From positions 1-20,010 of the forward strand of contig DATAZV010000065.1 in the NCBI GenBank assembly GCA_036271855.1: 20,010 nucleotides of DNA. The letters run 5' to 3'. The notes beneath the pieces are model-generated. The model was not told the origin of the DNA. It saw only the letters and a program-made list of their open reading frames with translations, and searched no databases. The translations under genes and the position numbers were made by a program. Below are positions 9,987-16,890 of this stretch, piece after piece (positions within the stretch are counted from its first letter, which is position 1; the number at the start of each line of letters is the position of its first letter). The stretch is from JAQGMJ01 sp036271855 (GTDB lineage Bacteria > Pseudomonadota > Gammaproteobacteria > Burkholderiales > JAEUOS01).

Positions 9987-11141
9987 TTAACGTGCGCGCT
10001 TGATCGGCGCGCCGGTTTTGGCGAGGTTGTCCGGCTTGGCGCTGCGGCTTTGCGCCTCGGCGCTCAAGTACCAGAACTCGTTGCTCGGCCGGTGTTCGCG
10101 GTGCACGTTGTAGAGCAGCAGCAGCTCTTCCATCGCCTCCGGCGCAAAGCCCTGGCGGTTGCCGCGGGAGTCGAGGATCAGGTTGTCGAGGAAGCCTTCC
10201 AGCGAGGGCTTGCCCCAGCGTTCCACCAGTTCCAGCGTGACCCGGGGGTACTTCTGCTCCAGCGAGGAGATCAGGTTGGGATCGGTGGCGGTGTTGCCGG
10301 CGTGCAGATTGCCGGCATAGAGCAGGCGCTGGGTCACCGACATCTTGTCTTTCGGCGCCGGGGCGGCCGGCGCCGGCGCGGGCACCTGCAGGCCGAGATG
10401 CTGCGCCACTTCATTCATCAGGCGTTCGTTCTCGCCCACGGGAATGGTGGCATCGGCCATTTGCGCGGTGCGCAGGTCGTTTTGCGACACCGTGCGGTCT
10501 TCCAGCATCAGGAACACCTTGGTGCGGTTGCGGTTGCGCGGATGCTTGAGCAGGCCGATCAGGTGCAGTGCCTTGAAGTCCACCCCGGTCATGCCCATCA
10601 CCACCGCCTGCGGCCGATGCTCGCGAAAGCCGGAATCGGCCTCCGCCAGGGTGCCGGCCTCGAACAGGTTGACCGGCAGCACTGACAAAGCCTGGCGCCA
10701 CAGTTCACGCTCTTCCGGCGACTTGTCCACCAGCAGGACCGAAACCGCGTGGTTGGACGCGGGCAGCTCCGGGTCGAGCCGCAGCACCGGATTGTTGGCT
10801 GTCTTCGCCAGCGGCGCCGACACCTCCGGCTCCGGTTCCGGCGGCGCCTCCTCGATCAATTCCAGGTGCACTTCGCGCAAGCCGACGCCGGGCGGCTCGG
10901 CCGGGGAAATCAGCTCCATGCGGCAAAGCTCGGCCAGCCACAATTCGAGGTCGTCGGCATCCAGCGCCGGGAAGGCGCTGCCCAGCTCATCGAAGGTGAT
11001 GGTGGTGCCCGGGTCGATCGCCGCCAGCAGGCGCATGAACGCGGGCGACAGGCCCTTCCCCGCCTGGAGCATGGCATCTCCGGCGGGAAGCCGCATATAG
11101 CGCCAATTCGAGCGAAAGGAGTTACGTGAATTCTTTGCCAT
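9987..11141 (-). CDS. Degenerate-receiver three-domain protein B (paralogue of 8716-9795)
   Basis: 384 residues with the same plan as the neighbour. The N-terminal domain (12-80; RLPAGDAMLQAGKGLSPAF, LDADDLELWLAELCRMELI) is followed by a Glu/Pro linker. The receiver-like domain (133-250) has VSVLLVDKSPEERELW, PVNLFEAGTLAEAD, PQAVVMGMTGVDFKAL, TKVFLMLEDRTVS and ADATIPVGE. An Ala/Pro linker leads to the C-terminal helical domain (292-355; YPRVTLELVERWGKPSLEGF, EELLLLYNVHREHRP). It is closer to a true receiver than A: Asp139 of the acidic pair is kept, but the phospho-acceptor position is Gly183 and the conserved Lys near the end is absent. The start at 11139-11141 aligns with the paralogue; an upstream in-frame start at 11270 adds 43 unmatched residues. 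It precedes A on the same strand with 191 bases between, so co-transcription is possible. Function unknown. Confidence 0.86.
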   Translation of the reverse strand: MAKNSRNSFRSNWRYMRLPAGDAMLQAGKGLSPAFMRLLAAIDPGTTITFDELGSAFPALDADDLELWLAELCRMELISPAEPPGVGLREVHLELIEEAPPEPEPEVSAPLAKTANNPVLRLDPELPASNHAVSVLLVDKSPEERELWRQALSVLPVNLFEAGTLAEADSGFREHRPQAVVMGMTGVDFKALHLIGLLKHPRNRNRTKVFLMLEDRTVSQNDLRTAQMADATIPVGENERLMNEVAQHLGLQVPAPAPAAPAPKDKMSVTQRLLYAGNLHAGNTATDPNLISSLEQKYPRVTLELVERWGKPSLEGFLDNLILDSRGNRQGFAPEAMEELLLLYNVHREHRPSNEFWYLSAEAQSRSAKPDNLAKTGAPIKRAR

Positions 11142-11171
11142 GTTCCAATGCGAGGCATCCGGGCAGCGCAA

Positions 11172-11202
11172 GGTCTTGTCGCCAGTCAAAAGAGGCAAGA
11201 CC
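11172..11202 (-). promoter_or_regulatory. Leader hairpin upstream of protein B
   Basis: GGTCTTG (11172-11178) pairs with CAAGACC (11196-11202), with a further CC/GG pair possible inside the loop. It lies 31 bases upstream of the start codon at 11141, in what would be the 5' leader of the gene if transcription begins near 11320. The pairing is seen; the regulatory role is inferred. Confidence 0.35.
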
Positions 11203-11324
11203 AATGTCACCACTCCGATGCCGGCCAGTTCTGCGACTTTCCGGCTCTTCCGGCGTCCCTGCTCCTGCAAAGCTATACTGCTTTATGCTTATGGCAATGC
11301 CTGACTGGGCTTGAGGTCGTTCAA

Positions 11325-11330
11325 ATTATA
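11325..11330 (-). promoter_or_regulatory. Candidate -10 element for the protein B/A genes
   Basis: The minus strand reads a perfect TATAAT here. The best -35-like hexamer, TTGCCG, is at 11351-11356 with a long 20-base spacing, so the promoter is imperfect or needs an activator. It would give a leader of about 180 bases before the start at 11141, holding the hairpin at 11172-11202. Confidence 0.33.
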
Positions 11331-11362
11331 ACGCCGAGTCATCGGCTTTCCGGCAAATGTGC

Positions 11363-11391
11363 TTGAAAATAAAGCGGAATATGCGTCGAAT
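11363..11391 (+). promoter_or_regulatory. Candidate promoter of the patatin-to-cyclase gene run
   Basis: TTGAAA (11363-11368) and TCGAAT (11386-11391) are 17 bases apart, giving a start near 11398. That is just upstream of the strong Shine-Dalgarno at 11409-11417. It faces away from the minus-strand -10 at 11325-11330, so the roughly 340-base gap 11142-11481 would serve as a divergent control region. Confidence 0.33.
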
Positions 11392-11422
11392 GTCGCGGGA
11401 GCAACACCGGAGGAGGGCGGCA

Positions 11423-11485
11423 GTGGATGAAATCATGGCGGGCGCGCGCATGCGCCGGCTGCCCGCGCACGGCCTCCACCCATGA
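11423..11485 (+). CDS. Possible 20-codon leader ORF coupled to the patatin gene
   Basis: A GTG at 11423 sits 5 bases after a very strong Shine-Dalgarno, GGAGGAGGG (11409-11417), and opens a 20-codon frame that ends at the TGA at 11483-11485. That stop overlaps the patatin start as ATGA, the classic arrangement of translational coupling. The patatin ATG itself has no Shine-Dalgarno, and its own frame has a stop at 11428-11430 with no start in between, so the ribosome site must serve it through this leader or not at all. The peptide (VDEIMAGARMRRLPAHGLHP) resembles nothing I know. An alternative use of the same site is the ATG at 11427, which leads into a shadow frame. Confidence 0.42.
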   Translation: MDEIMAGARMRRLPAHGLHP

Positions 11486-12606
11486 CCACCGGCCTGATTC
11501 TCACCGGCGGCGGCGCCCGCGCCGCCTACCAGGTCGGCGTACTCAAGGCGATCAGCGAACTGCTGCCGGACAAGCAGAGCAACCCCTTCCCGATCATCTG
11601 CGGCACCTCGGCGGGGGCGATCAACGCCGCTTCGCTGGCCTGCTACGCCCGCGACTTCAGCCAGGCCATCGGCTACCTCCTGCAGGTGTGGGAGAACTTC
11701 CACGCCCACCACGTCTACCGCTCCGACGCCCTGGGCATCGCCCGCACCGGCGCCCACTGGCTGGGCGCGCTGGTGGCCGGCTGGGTGGTGCGCACGGCGC
11801 CGAAATCCCTGCTCGACAACCAGCCGCTGGCGGGACTGCTCAAGCGCAACCTCGACCTGAACGAGATCAACCGTTCGCTCGACGCCGGCGCCCTGGAGGC
11901 GCTGTGCATCACCGCTTCCGGCTACGCTTCCGGGCAAAGCGTCAACTTCTACCAGTGCCGCGGCGACATCTCGCCCTGGGCGCGCAGCCAGCGCGTCGCC
12001 TGCCGCTGCAACATCACCTACGCGCACCTGCTGGCCTCCTCCGCCATCCCCTTCATTTTCCCCGCCATCAAGCTGAACCGCGAATACTTCGGCGACGGCT
12101 CGATGCGCCAGCTGGCGCCGATCAGCCCGGCGATCCACCTCGGCGCCACCCGCGTGCTGGTGGTCGGCGCCGGGCGCATTTCCGAGCCCAACGAGCGGGT
12201 GCAAAGCGACAGCTACCCCTCGCTGGCGCAGATCGCCGGCCATGCCCTGTCGTCGATTTTCCTCGACAGCCTGAACGTCGACATCGAACGGGTGCAGCGG
12301 GTCAACCGCACCATTGCCCTGCTGCCCGAAGACCGGCGCCAGAGCAGCGACTTCACCCTGCGCCCGGTCGATGTGCTGGTGATCGCGCCCTCCGAGCGCC
12401 TCGACACCATCGCCGCAAAACATGTACGGCGTCTCCCATGGCCGGTGCGCGCGCTTCTTCGTGGAATTGGCGCGATGAACCGCAAGGGCTCGGCGCTTTC
12501 CAGCTACCTGCTGTTCGAGCCCGAATACACCCGCGCCCTGATCGACCTCGGCTACAAGGACACCATGCAGCGGGCCGAGGAAGTCCAGCGCTTTCTGCTC
12601 GCCTGA
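11482..12606 (+). CDS. Patatin-like phospholipase/lipid acyl hydrolase
   Basis: 374 residues. It has the complete Ser-Asp catalytic dyad of the patatin family: oxyanion glycine motif TGGGARAAYQVG (8-19), nucleophile elbow GTSAGA (41-46, Ser43) and DG motif in FGDGSMRQ (Asp205). Such enzymes hydrolyse acyl ester bonds of phospholipids or other lipids. No signal peptide is evident; a short hydrophobic stretch (WLGALVAGWVV, about 93-103) may touch the membrane. The C-terminal part (about 290-374) has no motif I recognise. The start is set by the glycine motif directly after it and by an upstream in-frame stop at 11428. It is first of five collinear genes with gaps under 45 bases. The substrate cannot be inferred. 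Confidence 0.93.
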   Translation: MTTGLILTGGGARAAYQVGVLKAISELLPDKQSNPFPIICGTSAGAINAASLACYARDFSQAIGYLLQVWENFHAHHVYRSDALGIARTGAHWLGALVAGWVVRTAPKSLLDNQPLAGLLKRNLDLNEINRSLDAGALEALCITASGYASGQSVNFYQCRGDISPWARSQRVACRCNITYAHLLASSAIPFIFPAIKLNREYFGDGSMRQLAPISPAIHLGATRVLVVGAGRISEPNERVQSDSYPSLAQIAGHALSSIFLDSLNVDIERVQRVNRTIALLPEDRRQSSDFTLRPVDVLVIAPSERLDTIAAKHVRRLPWPVRALLRGIGAMNRKGSALSSYLLFEPEYTRALIDLGYKDTMQRAEEVQRFLLA

Positions 12607-12648
12607 GCTATGCTTGGGCGTTGCGATGACAGGCGAAACGGAAAGCAC

Positions 12649-13068
12649 ATGCAGGGACGCATGCAGGGAAACAAGCGGCGGCGCGATGCATTGCTGGGCT
12701 GGCTGCTGGCCGTTGCCTGCCTGCTCGCCGGCGCCGCACCCGCGCTCGCCCGCGGCCCGGCGGTGGACGGCCCCATCGCGGTACAAAGCCTGCCGCGCGA
12801 AGCGCGCGCCACTTATGAGCTGATCCTCGCCGGCGGCCCGTTCCCGTTTGCCAAGGACGGCATCACCTTCGGCAACTACGAGAACATGCTGCCGCGCCAG
12901 CGCCGCGGCTATTACCACGAGTTCACCGTGCGCACCCCGGGCGCGCACAACCGCGGCGCGCGGCGCATCGTCTGCGGCGCCGAGGCGCGCGACTGGGCGC
13001 GCAACCGGCCCGAGGCCTGCTACTACAGCGACAACCACTACGTCTCGTTCCGGCAGATCCGCAACTAG
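12649..13068 (+). CDS. Secreted barnase/RNase Sa-type ribonuclease
   Basis: 139 residues. A basic N-terminus (NKRRR) and hydrophobic segment (LLGWLLAVACLLAGAAPALA, cut about residue 34) form a signal peptide. The rest matches microbial guanyl-preferring ribonucleases of the barnase/RNase Sa group: ITFGNYENMLPRQRRGYYHEF (about 72-92), TVRTPG, RGARRIVCG and YYSDNHYVSFRQI. The expected catalytic set is present: Glu91, Arg102, Arg106 (offsets +11 and +15 from Glu, as in RNase Sa) and His130. It cleaves RNA, mostly after G. Start choice is uncertain: ATG 12649 has GGAA 5 bases upstream, ATG 12661 has AGGGA at a tight 3 bases, and both keep the signal peptide. A barstar-type inhibitor gene follows after 21 bases, as expected for protecting the producer. 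Confidence 0.88.
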   Translation: MQGRMQGNKRRRDALLGWLLAVACLLAGAAPALARGPAVDGPIAVQSLPREARATYELILAGGPFPFAKDGITFGNYENMLPRQRRGYYHEFTVRTPGAHNRGARRIVCGAEARDWARNRPEACYYSDNHYVSFRQIRN

Positions 13069-13089
13069 AGGCCGCCTGAGAACCCGCCC

Positions 13090-13386
13090 ATGGACGACAG
13101 CACTTTCACCCGCACCTGGCACATCGACTTCAAGGGCCTGCGCTCGAAGGAGTCGATGCTGAAAAAGATCGCCGCGGCGCTGGAGTTCCCGCCGCATTTC
13201 GGCGCCAACCTCGACGCCCTGTACGACTGCCTGACCGGGCTCAAGCTGCAAAAGGGCCACCAGTACGCCCTCTACCTGGACGAGCTCGAGCACGGCCCCG
13301 CCGGCGACGCCGTCCACACGGTGTTCGCCGATGCCCGCGAATGGTGGGCCGACGCCGGCGTCACCCTGGCGCTGAAGCGCGACTAG
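13090..13386 (+). CDS. Barstar-family ribonuclease inhibitor
   Basis: 98 residues, usual for barstar, a cytoplasmic protein that plugs the active site of barnase-type ribonucleases. The hallmark segment FPPHFGANLDALYDCLTG (33-50) is nearly the barstar motif; Asp42 and Asp46 correspond to Asp35 and Asp39 of barstar, the residues that enter the ribonuclease active site. The C-terminal part (AREWWADAGVTLALKRD) also fits. No signal peptide, consistent with intracellular protection before the enzyme is exported. It lies between its ribonuclease (21-base gap) and the histidine kinase (9-base gap), arguing for one transcript. The pairing is inferred from adjacency and family knowledge. Confidence 0.93.
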   Translation: MDDSTFTRTWHIDFKGLRSKESMLKKIAAALEFPPHFGANLDALYDCLTGLKLQKGHQYALYLDELEHGPAGDAVHTVFADAREWWADAGVTLALKRD

Positions 13387-13395
13387 GGCACCCGG

Positions 13396-15252
13396 GTGGC
13401 GATCAAGCGCCTGCGCATCAGCGACATGGTCTACGCCGGCATGATCCTGCTGGTGACCCTGATCTTCTGGCTGGCGCAAAGCCGCTACGCCCAGCTGGAG
13501 GCGATCCGCGCCGACTTCCAGCAGCTCACCCAGGTGTCGCAGACCAGCCGCCTGGCCGCCGTCACCGGCGAACGCCTGGCCGCGCTGTCGGCGGCGATCC
13601 GCGAATACGTCGCCTCCGACGCCATCGAGCCCCCCGGCCGGGTGCGCGCCGAGGCGCTGGCCTTTTTGCGCCTGCTCAACGGCGCGCGCAGCCAGTTGCC
13701 GCGCGACACCTTCGAGATCGACCGGGTGGAGCGCGAAGTCAGCCTCTACCTCGCCAGCTTCGAGTCAGTGGTGGCGGCGCGGCGCCTGCGCCAGGAGCGC
13801 CTGGCGCGCCTGACCGAGACCGCCGACCTGCTGCGGGTGCGCGCCGAAGCGGCCGGGCAGATGGAGCGCTACCTGAAGCTGCGCCAGGCCGAGCTGTCTT
13901 TCCTGATGGCGCGCAGCGAGGCCGGCGCGGCGCGGGTGGAAGCGCTGGCCCAGTCCTTCGCCGCCAGCCTCACCGGCCCGCGCGCCAGCGACCTGGTGGG
14001 CAACTATGCGCTGGCCTTCGGCCGGGTGATCGAAATCTACAGCGTGCTCGACGCCGCCACCGTGCGCGTGCTCGACGAGCACGACGCCAACCTGCGCGCC
14101 TTCACCACCATGCTCGGCAGCCGCGCCCAGGTGGAGGAGGAGCGTGCCGTCGGCAGCTTTCGCAGCCGGCTCGAGCAGGCGGTGCGCGGCAACGTCGAGG
14201 TGTCGCTGTTGGTGGTATTCCTCGCGCTGGCCGGCTCCCTGGTGATGCTGCGCAAGGTGCTCTACCCGGTCAACCGCATGACGCAGGCGATGGTGGCGAT
14301 CGCCGGCGGCGACTACGCGCGGCCGATCCCCTACAGCGAGCGGCGCGACGAGGTCGGGCAGATGGCGCAGGCCCTGGTGCTGTTCAAGAATGCGCTGCTG
14401 GGCATCAAGGCGGCGCAGGCGCAGGCCGAGATGGCGAGCCAGCACAAGAGCGAATTCCTCGCCAACATGAGCCACGAGCTGCGCACCCCGCTGAACGCCA
14501 TCCTCGGCCTCTCCGGCATGCTGCTGGAGGATGCCGACGACCCCGACCCGCGCGAGCTGAAGGAGTCGCTGCCGCGCATCACCGGCTCGGCGCAGCACCT
14601 GCTGGGCCTGATCAACGACATCCTCGACCTGTCGAAAATCGAGGCCGGGCGCATGAGCGTGGTGTTCGAAACCTTCTCCGCCCCCTCGCTGGCCGAGGAG
14701 GTGATCGCCACCTTCGCCTCGATGGCCGGCGAAAAGGGCATCGCGCTGCGCAGCGCCTACGGCAGCCTGTCGCCCCTGACCAGCGACCCGCAGCGCCTGC
14801 GGCAGATATTGCTCAACCTGGTCGGCAATGCGGTCAAGTTCACCGAATTCGGCGAAGTGCGCCTGGTGGTGGGCGAAGGCGGCGCCGGCGAGATGCGCTT
14901 TTCCGTCAGCGACACCGGCCCGGGCATCAGCCCGGAGGACCAGGCCAAGCTGTTCCAGGACTTCACCCAGCTCGACGCCTCGCGCACCCGCAAGTTCGGC
15001 GGCACCGGCCTGGGCCTGGCAATCTCGCGGCGCATGGCGCGCCTGCTGGGCGGCGACGTCACCCTGGAGAGCACGGTGGGCGAAGGCTCGACCTTCATCC
15101 TCATCCTGCCCCTGGCGCCGCCGCCCGCAAGCACCCCGGGGCACGATAAGATGGCGGATGGCGGCCTGCCGGGCCTGCCCGGCCTGGGGCGGCCGGTGGT
15201 GCCGGCTGTCGCCGCACCCTTTACCATGCCGCCGGCATCGTCCACCGACTAG
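13396..15252 (+). CDS. Membrane-bound sensor histidine kinase (HAMP-HisKA-HATPase)
   Basis: 618 residues. TM1 (about 11-27) and TM2 (about 268-286) bracket a roughly 240-residue, mostly helical periplasmic sensor region. HAMP (287-340; PVNRMTQAMVAIAGGDYARPI) follows, then HisKA with phospho-acceptor His360 in FLANMSHELRTPLNAILG. The HATPase domain has its N box (ILLNLVGNAVKF, 471-482), G1 (DTGPGIS), F box (LFQDFTQ) and G2 (GGTGLGLAISRRMA). There is no attached receiver, so it is a classic rather than hybrid kinase. A Gly/Pro-rich tail (about 573-618) is not part of the fold. The GTG start at 13396, 9 bases after the barstar stop, gives a proper N-terminus before TM1. The REC-PAS-GGDEF gene 30 bases downstream is the obvious phosphorylation partner. 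The signal is unknown. Confidence 0.94.
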   Translation: MAIKRLRISDMVYAGMILLVTLIFWLAQSRYAQLEAIRADFQQLTQVSQTSRLAAVTGERLAALSAAIREYVASDAIEPPGRVRAEALAFLRLLNGARSQLPRDTFEIDRVEREVSLYLASFESVVAARRLRQERLARLTETADLLRVRAEAAGQMERYLKLRQAELSFLMARSEAGAARVEALAQSFAASLTGPRASDLVGNYALAFGRVIEIYSVLDAATVRVLDEHDANLRAFTTMLGSRAQVEEERAVGSFRSRLEQAVRGNVEVSLLVVFLALAGSLVMLRKVLYPVNRMTQAMVAIAGGDYARPIPYSERRDEVGQMAQALVLFKNALLGIKAAQAQAEMASQHKSEFLANMSHELRTPLNAILGLSGMLLEDADDPDPRELKESLPRITGSAQHLLGLINDILDLSKIEAGRMSVVFETFSAPSLAEEVIATFASMAGEKGIALRSAYGSLSPLTSDPQRLRQILLNLVGNAVKFTEFGEVRLVVGEGGAGEMRFSVSDTGPGISPEDQAKLFQDFTQLDASRTRKFGGTGLGLAISRRMARLLGGDVTLESTVGEGSTFILILPLAPPPASTPGHDKMADGGLPGLPGLGRPVVPAVAAPFTMPPASSTD

Positions 15253-15282
15253 CCGACCGACTTTTCCTCCTTTCGCACCTCC

Positions 15283-16569
15283 ATGCAAGAGCCCGCCGCC
15301 ATGTCGCTTCTGATCGTCGATGACGATGAGATGAACCGCTATACCCTGGCGCGGCGCCTGCGCCGCGACGGCTACGAGCGCATCTCGATGGCCGGCAACG
15401 GCGTCGAGGCGCTGGCGGCGATGCGCCAGGACGCCTTCGACCTGATCCTGCTCGACATCATGATGCCCGAGCTGGACGGCTTCGGCGTGCTGGAGGCGAT
15501 GCGCGCCGACAACGCGCTGAAGAACATGCCGGTGATCGTCATCTCGGCATCGGATGACACCGCCAACTTCGTGCGCGCCATCGAACTGGGCGCGGTCGAC
15601 TACCTGACCAAGCCGTTCGACGCCGTGCTGCTGCGCGCCCGCGTGCGTTCCTGCCTGGAGCGGCGCAGCCTGCAGGGCGACCTGGAAAGCGCCCTGGCCG
15701 AGACCCGCGCGGTGCTCGACATCAGCCCGGTGCCGACCTTTTTCATCAAGGCCGCCAAGGTGGCCTGGATGAACACCATGGGTGAACAGCTGCTCGGCTA
15801 CAAGGCCGCAGAGATGATCGGCAATTCCACCGAATACCTCTACCTCAATCCGGAGGACTACACCCACCTCAACGCCAAAGCCGAGAGCGTGGTGCGCACC
15901 GGCGCCGTGTTCCGCGCCGACGTGCACATGAAGCGGCGCGACGGCAAGCTTATTCTGGCGCGCTGCGCCGCCAAGGCCATCGCCCCCTGGGACCTGACGC
16001 GCGGCGTGGTCTGGGTGATGGAAGATGTCACCGAGCAGCGGGCCGATGCCGCGCGCATCGCCTTTCTGGCCCACCACGACCAGCTCAGCGGGCTGCCCAA
16101 CCGCATCCTGCTGGCCGACCGCCTGCGGGTGGCGCTGGCCCACGCCATCCGCAACAAGGTGTCGTGCGGCATCATGTTTCTCGACCTCGACCGCTTCAAG
16201 GCGATCAACGACAGCCTGGGGCACGCCATCGGCGACGAACTGCTGATCGAGGTGGCGCGGCGCCTGAAGATCTGCGTGCGCGATTCCGACACCGTGGCGC
16301 GCATCGGCGGCGACGAATTCGTCGTCGTCCTGCCGGGCCTGAAGACCGTCGAAGATGCCGAGGTGGTGGCGAAAAAGATCCAGATCGCCCTCACCGCCCC
16401 CTACAGCCTTTCCGGCAAGGAAGTGCTGACCTCGCCCTCGGTCGGCATCTCGATGTTCCCGGCCGATGCCCTGGAAGCCGACGCCCTGATCAAATGCGCC
16501 GACGAAGCGATGTACGAAGCCAAGCAGGGCGGGCGCAACAACTACCGCTTTTACAAGAAGCGGGCGTAG
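15283..16569 (+). CDS. Response regulator diguanylate cyclase (REC-PAS-GGDEF)
   Basis: 428 residues. The receiver domain (about 8-125) is intact: acidic residues 13-15, phospho-acceptor Asp58 in LILLDIMMPELDG, and Lys110 in YLTKPF. A PAS domain follows (about 140-255; VLDISPVPTFFI, YKAAEMIGNSTEYLY, VVWVMEDVTEQRADA). The GGDEF domain (about 262-426) has FLAHHDQLSGLPNR, FLDLDRFKAINDSLGHAIGD and the intact active site GGDEF (342-346). An RxxD inhibitory site (RDSD, 333-336) sits five residues before it, so the enzyme should make c-di-GMP and be feedback-inhibited. No EAL domain. The start may be 15283 or ATG 15301, which directly precedes the receiver; neither has a clear Shine-Dalgarno. Probably switched on by the preceding kinase. 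Confidence 0.94.
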   Translation: MQEPAAMSLLIVDDDEMNRYTLARRLRRDGYERISMAGNGVEALAAMRQDAFDLILLDIMMPELDGFGVLEAMRADNALKNMPVIVISASDDTANFVRAIELGAVDYLTKPFDAVLLRARVRSCLERRSLQGDLESALAETRAVLDISPVPTFFIKAAKVAWMNTMGEQLLGYKAAEMIGNSTEYLYLNPEDYTHLNAKAESVVRTGAVFRADVHMKRRDGKLILARCAAKAIAPWDLTRGVVWVMEDVTEQRADAARIAFLAHHDQLSGLPNRILLADRLRVALAHAIRNKVSCGIMFLDLDRFKAINDSLGHAIGDELLIEVARRLKICVRDSDTVARIGGDEFVVVLPGLKTVEDAEVVAKKIQIALTAPYSLSGKEVLTSPSVGISMFPADALEADALIKCADEAMYEAKQGGRNNYRFYKKRA

Positions 16570-16652
16570 CGGCGCGGCAGGCTGAAAAGAACAGTAAATC
16601 ACAGGTTTTTTTCGTAACTGTGCGCTGTTGTTCAGCATCGCGAGGGACGCGG

Positions 16653-16717
16653 CGGAAATCGGGGGCGGAGCACATTTGCAAGCTTCACCGCAAATGTGCT
16701 CTGACCGCCGATTTTCG
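16653..16717. repeat. REP-like hairpin, left member of a pair
   Basis: Inner stem GAGCACATTTGC (16668-16679) pairs with GCAAATGTGCTC (16690-16701) over a 10-base loop. After a mismatched section, the outer arms CGGAAATCGG and CCGATTTTCG pair again. The right arm (16690-16717) is also an inverted copy of 16801-16828 with only two differences in 28 bases. It lies downstream of the cyclase stop at 16569, with about 80 unremarkable bases between, and may help end that transcript. Confidence 0.8.
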
Positions 16718-16800
16718 AGTACGAAGTGAATGCTTTGGCAAGCTTGACCAAGTTGCATGATCTTCGACGGCAATTTGCGTGAGCCCCTCACTTCGCAACC

Positions 16801-16861
16801 CGGAAATCGGCGGTCAGAGCACTTTTGCAAAAAGCGCAAAAGTGATCCGACCCCGATTTCC
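16801..16861. repeat. REP-like hairpin, right member of a pair
   Basis: Outer stem GGAAATCGG (16802-16810) pairs perfectly with CCGATTTCC (16853-16861), and inner stem CACTTTTGC (16820-16828) with GCAAAAGTG (16836-16844) over 7 bases. The core GGTCAGAGCAC is shared with the left member in opposite orientation. An extra inverted repeat, CGAAGTGA (16722-16729) with TCACTTCG (16788-16795), extends the symmetry between the two hairpins. Layout is four alternating copies of a unit of about 26-28 bases, like a BIME. It stands between convergent genes (stops at 16569 and 16891). No transposase gene is in the window. Confidence 0.8.
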
Positions 16862-16890
16862 TGCGCCGTGCCTTATGGGCCCGCGCGCCC

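Noticed and set aside
9964..9988. Plus-strand hairpin (CCGCG/CGCGG) followed by TTTTT
   Set aside because: Resembles a terminator, but no plus-strand gene ends before it and the stem is only 5 bases; it overlaps the stop of a minus-strand gene.
11427..12629. 400-residue plus-strand frame starting near the strong Shine-Dalgarno
   Set aside because: It overlaps the patatin gene in another frame and is Arg/Pro/His-rich with no motifs; the patatin frame has the full catalytic dyad.
12610..12648. Earlier ATG for the ribonuclease at 12610
   Set aside because: It has no Shine-Dalgarno and adds a charged 13-residue segment before the signal peptide.
16600..16622. CACAG/CTGTG stem after the cyclase gene
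   Set aside because: Only 5 pairs with a 13-base loop and the T-run lies inside the loop; not a terminator.
13765..16839. 1024-residue minus-strand open frame opposite the kinase and cyclase
   Set aside because: Stops are absent only because of high GC; both plus-strand genes have complete, ordered catalytic motifs.
16653..16861. Repeats considered as a CRISPR array or insertion sequence end
   Set aside because: The copies alternate in orientation, have no regular spacers, and there is no cas or transposase gene in the window.
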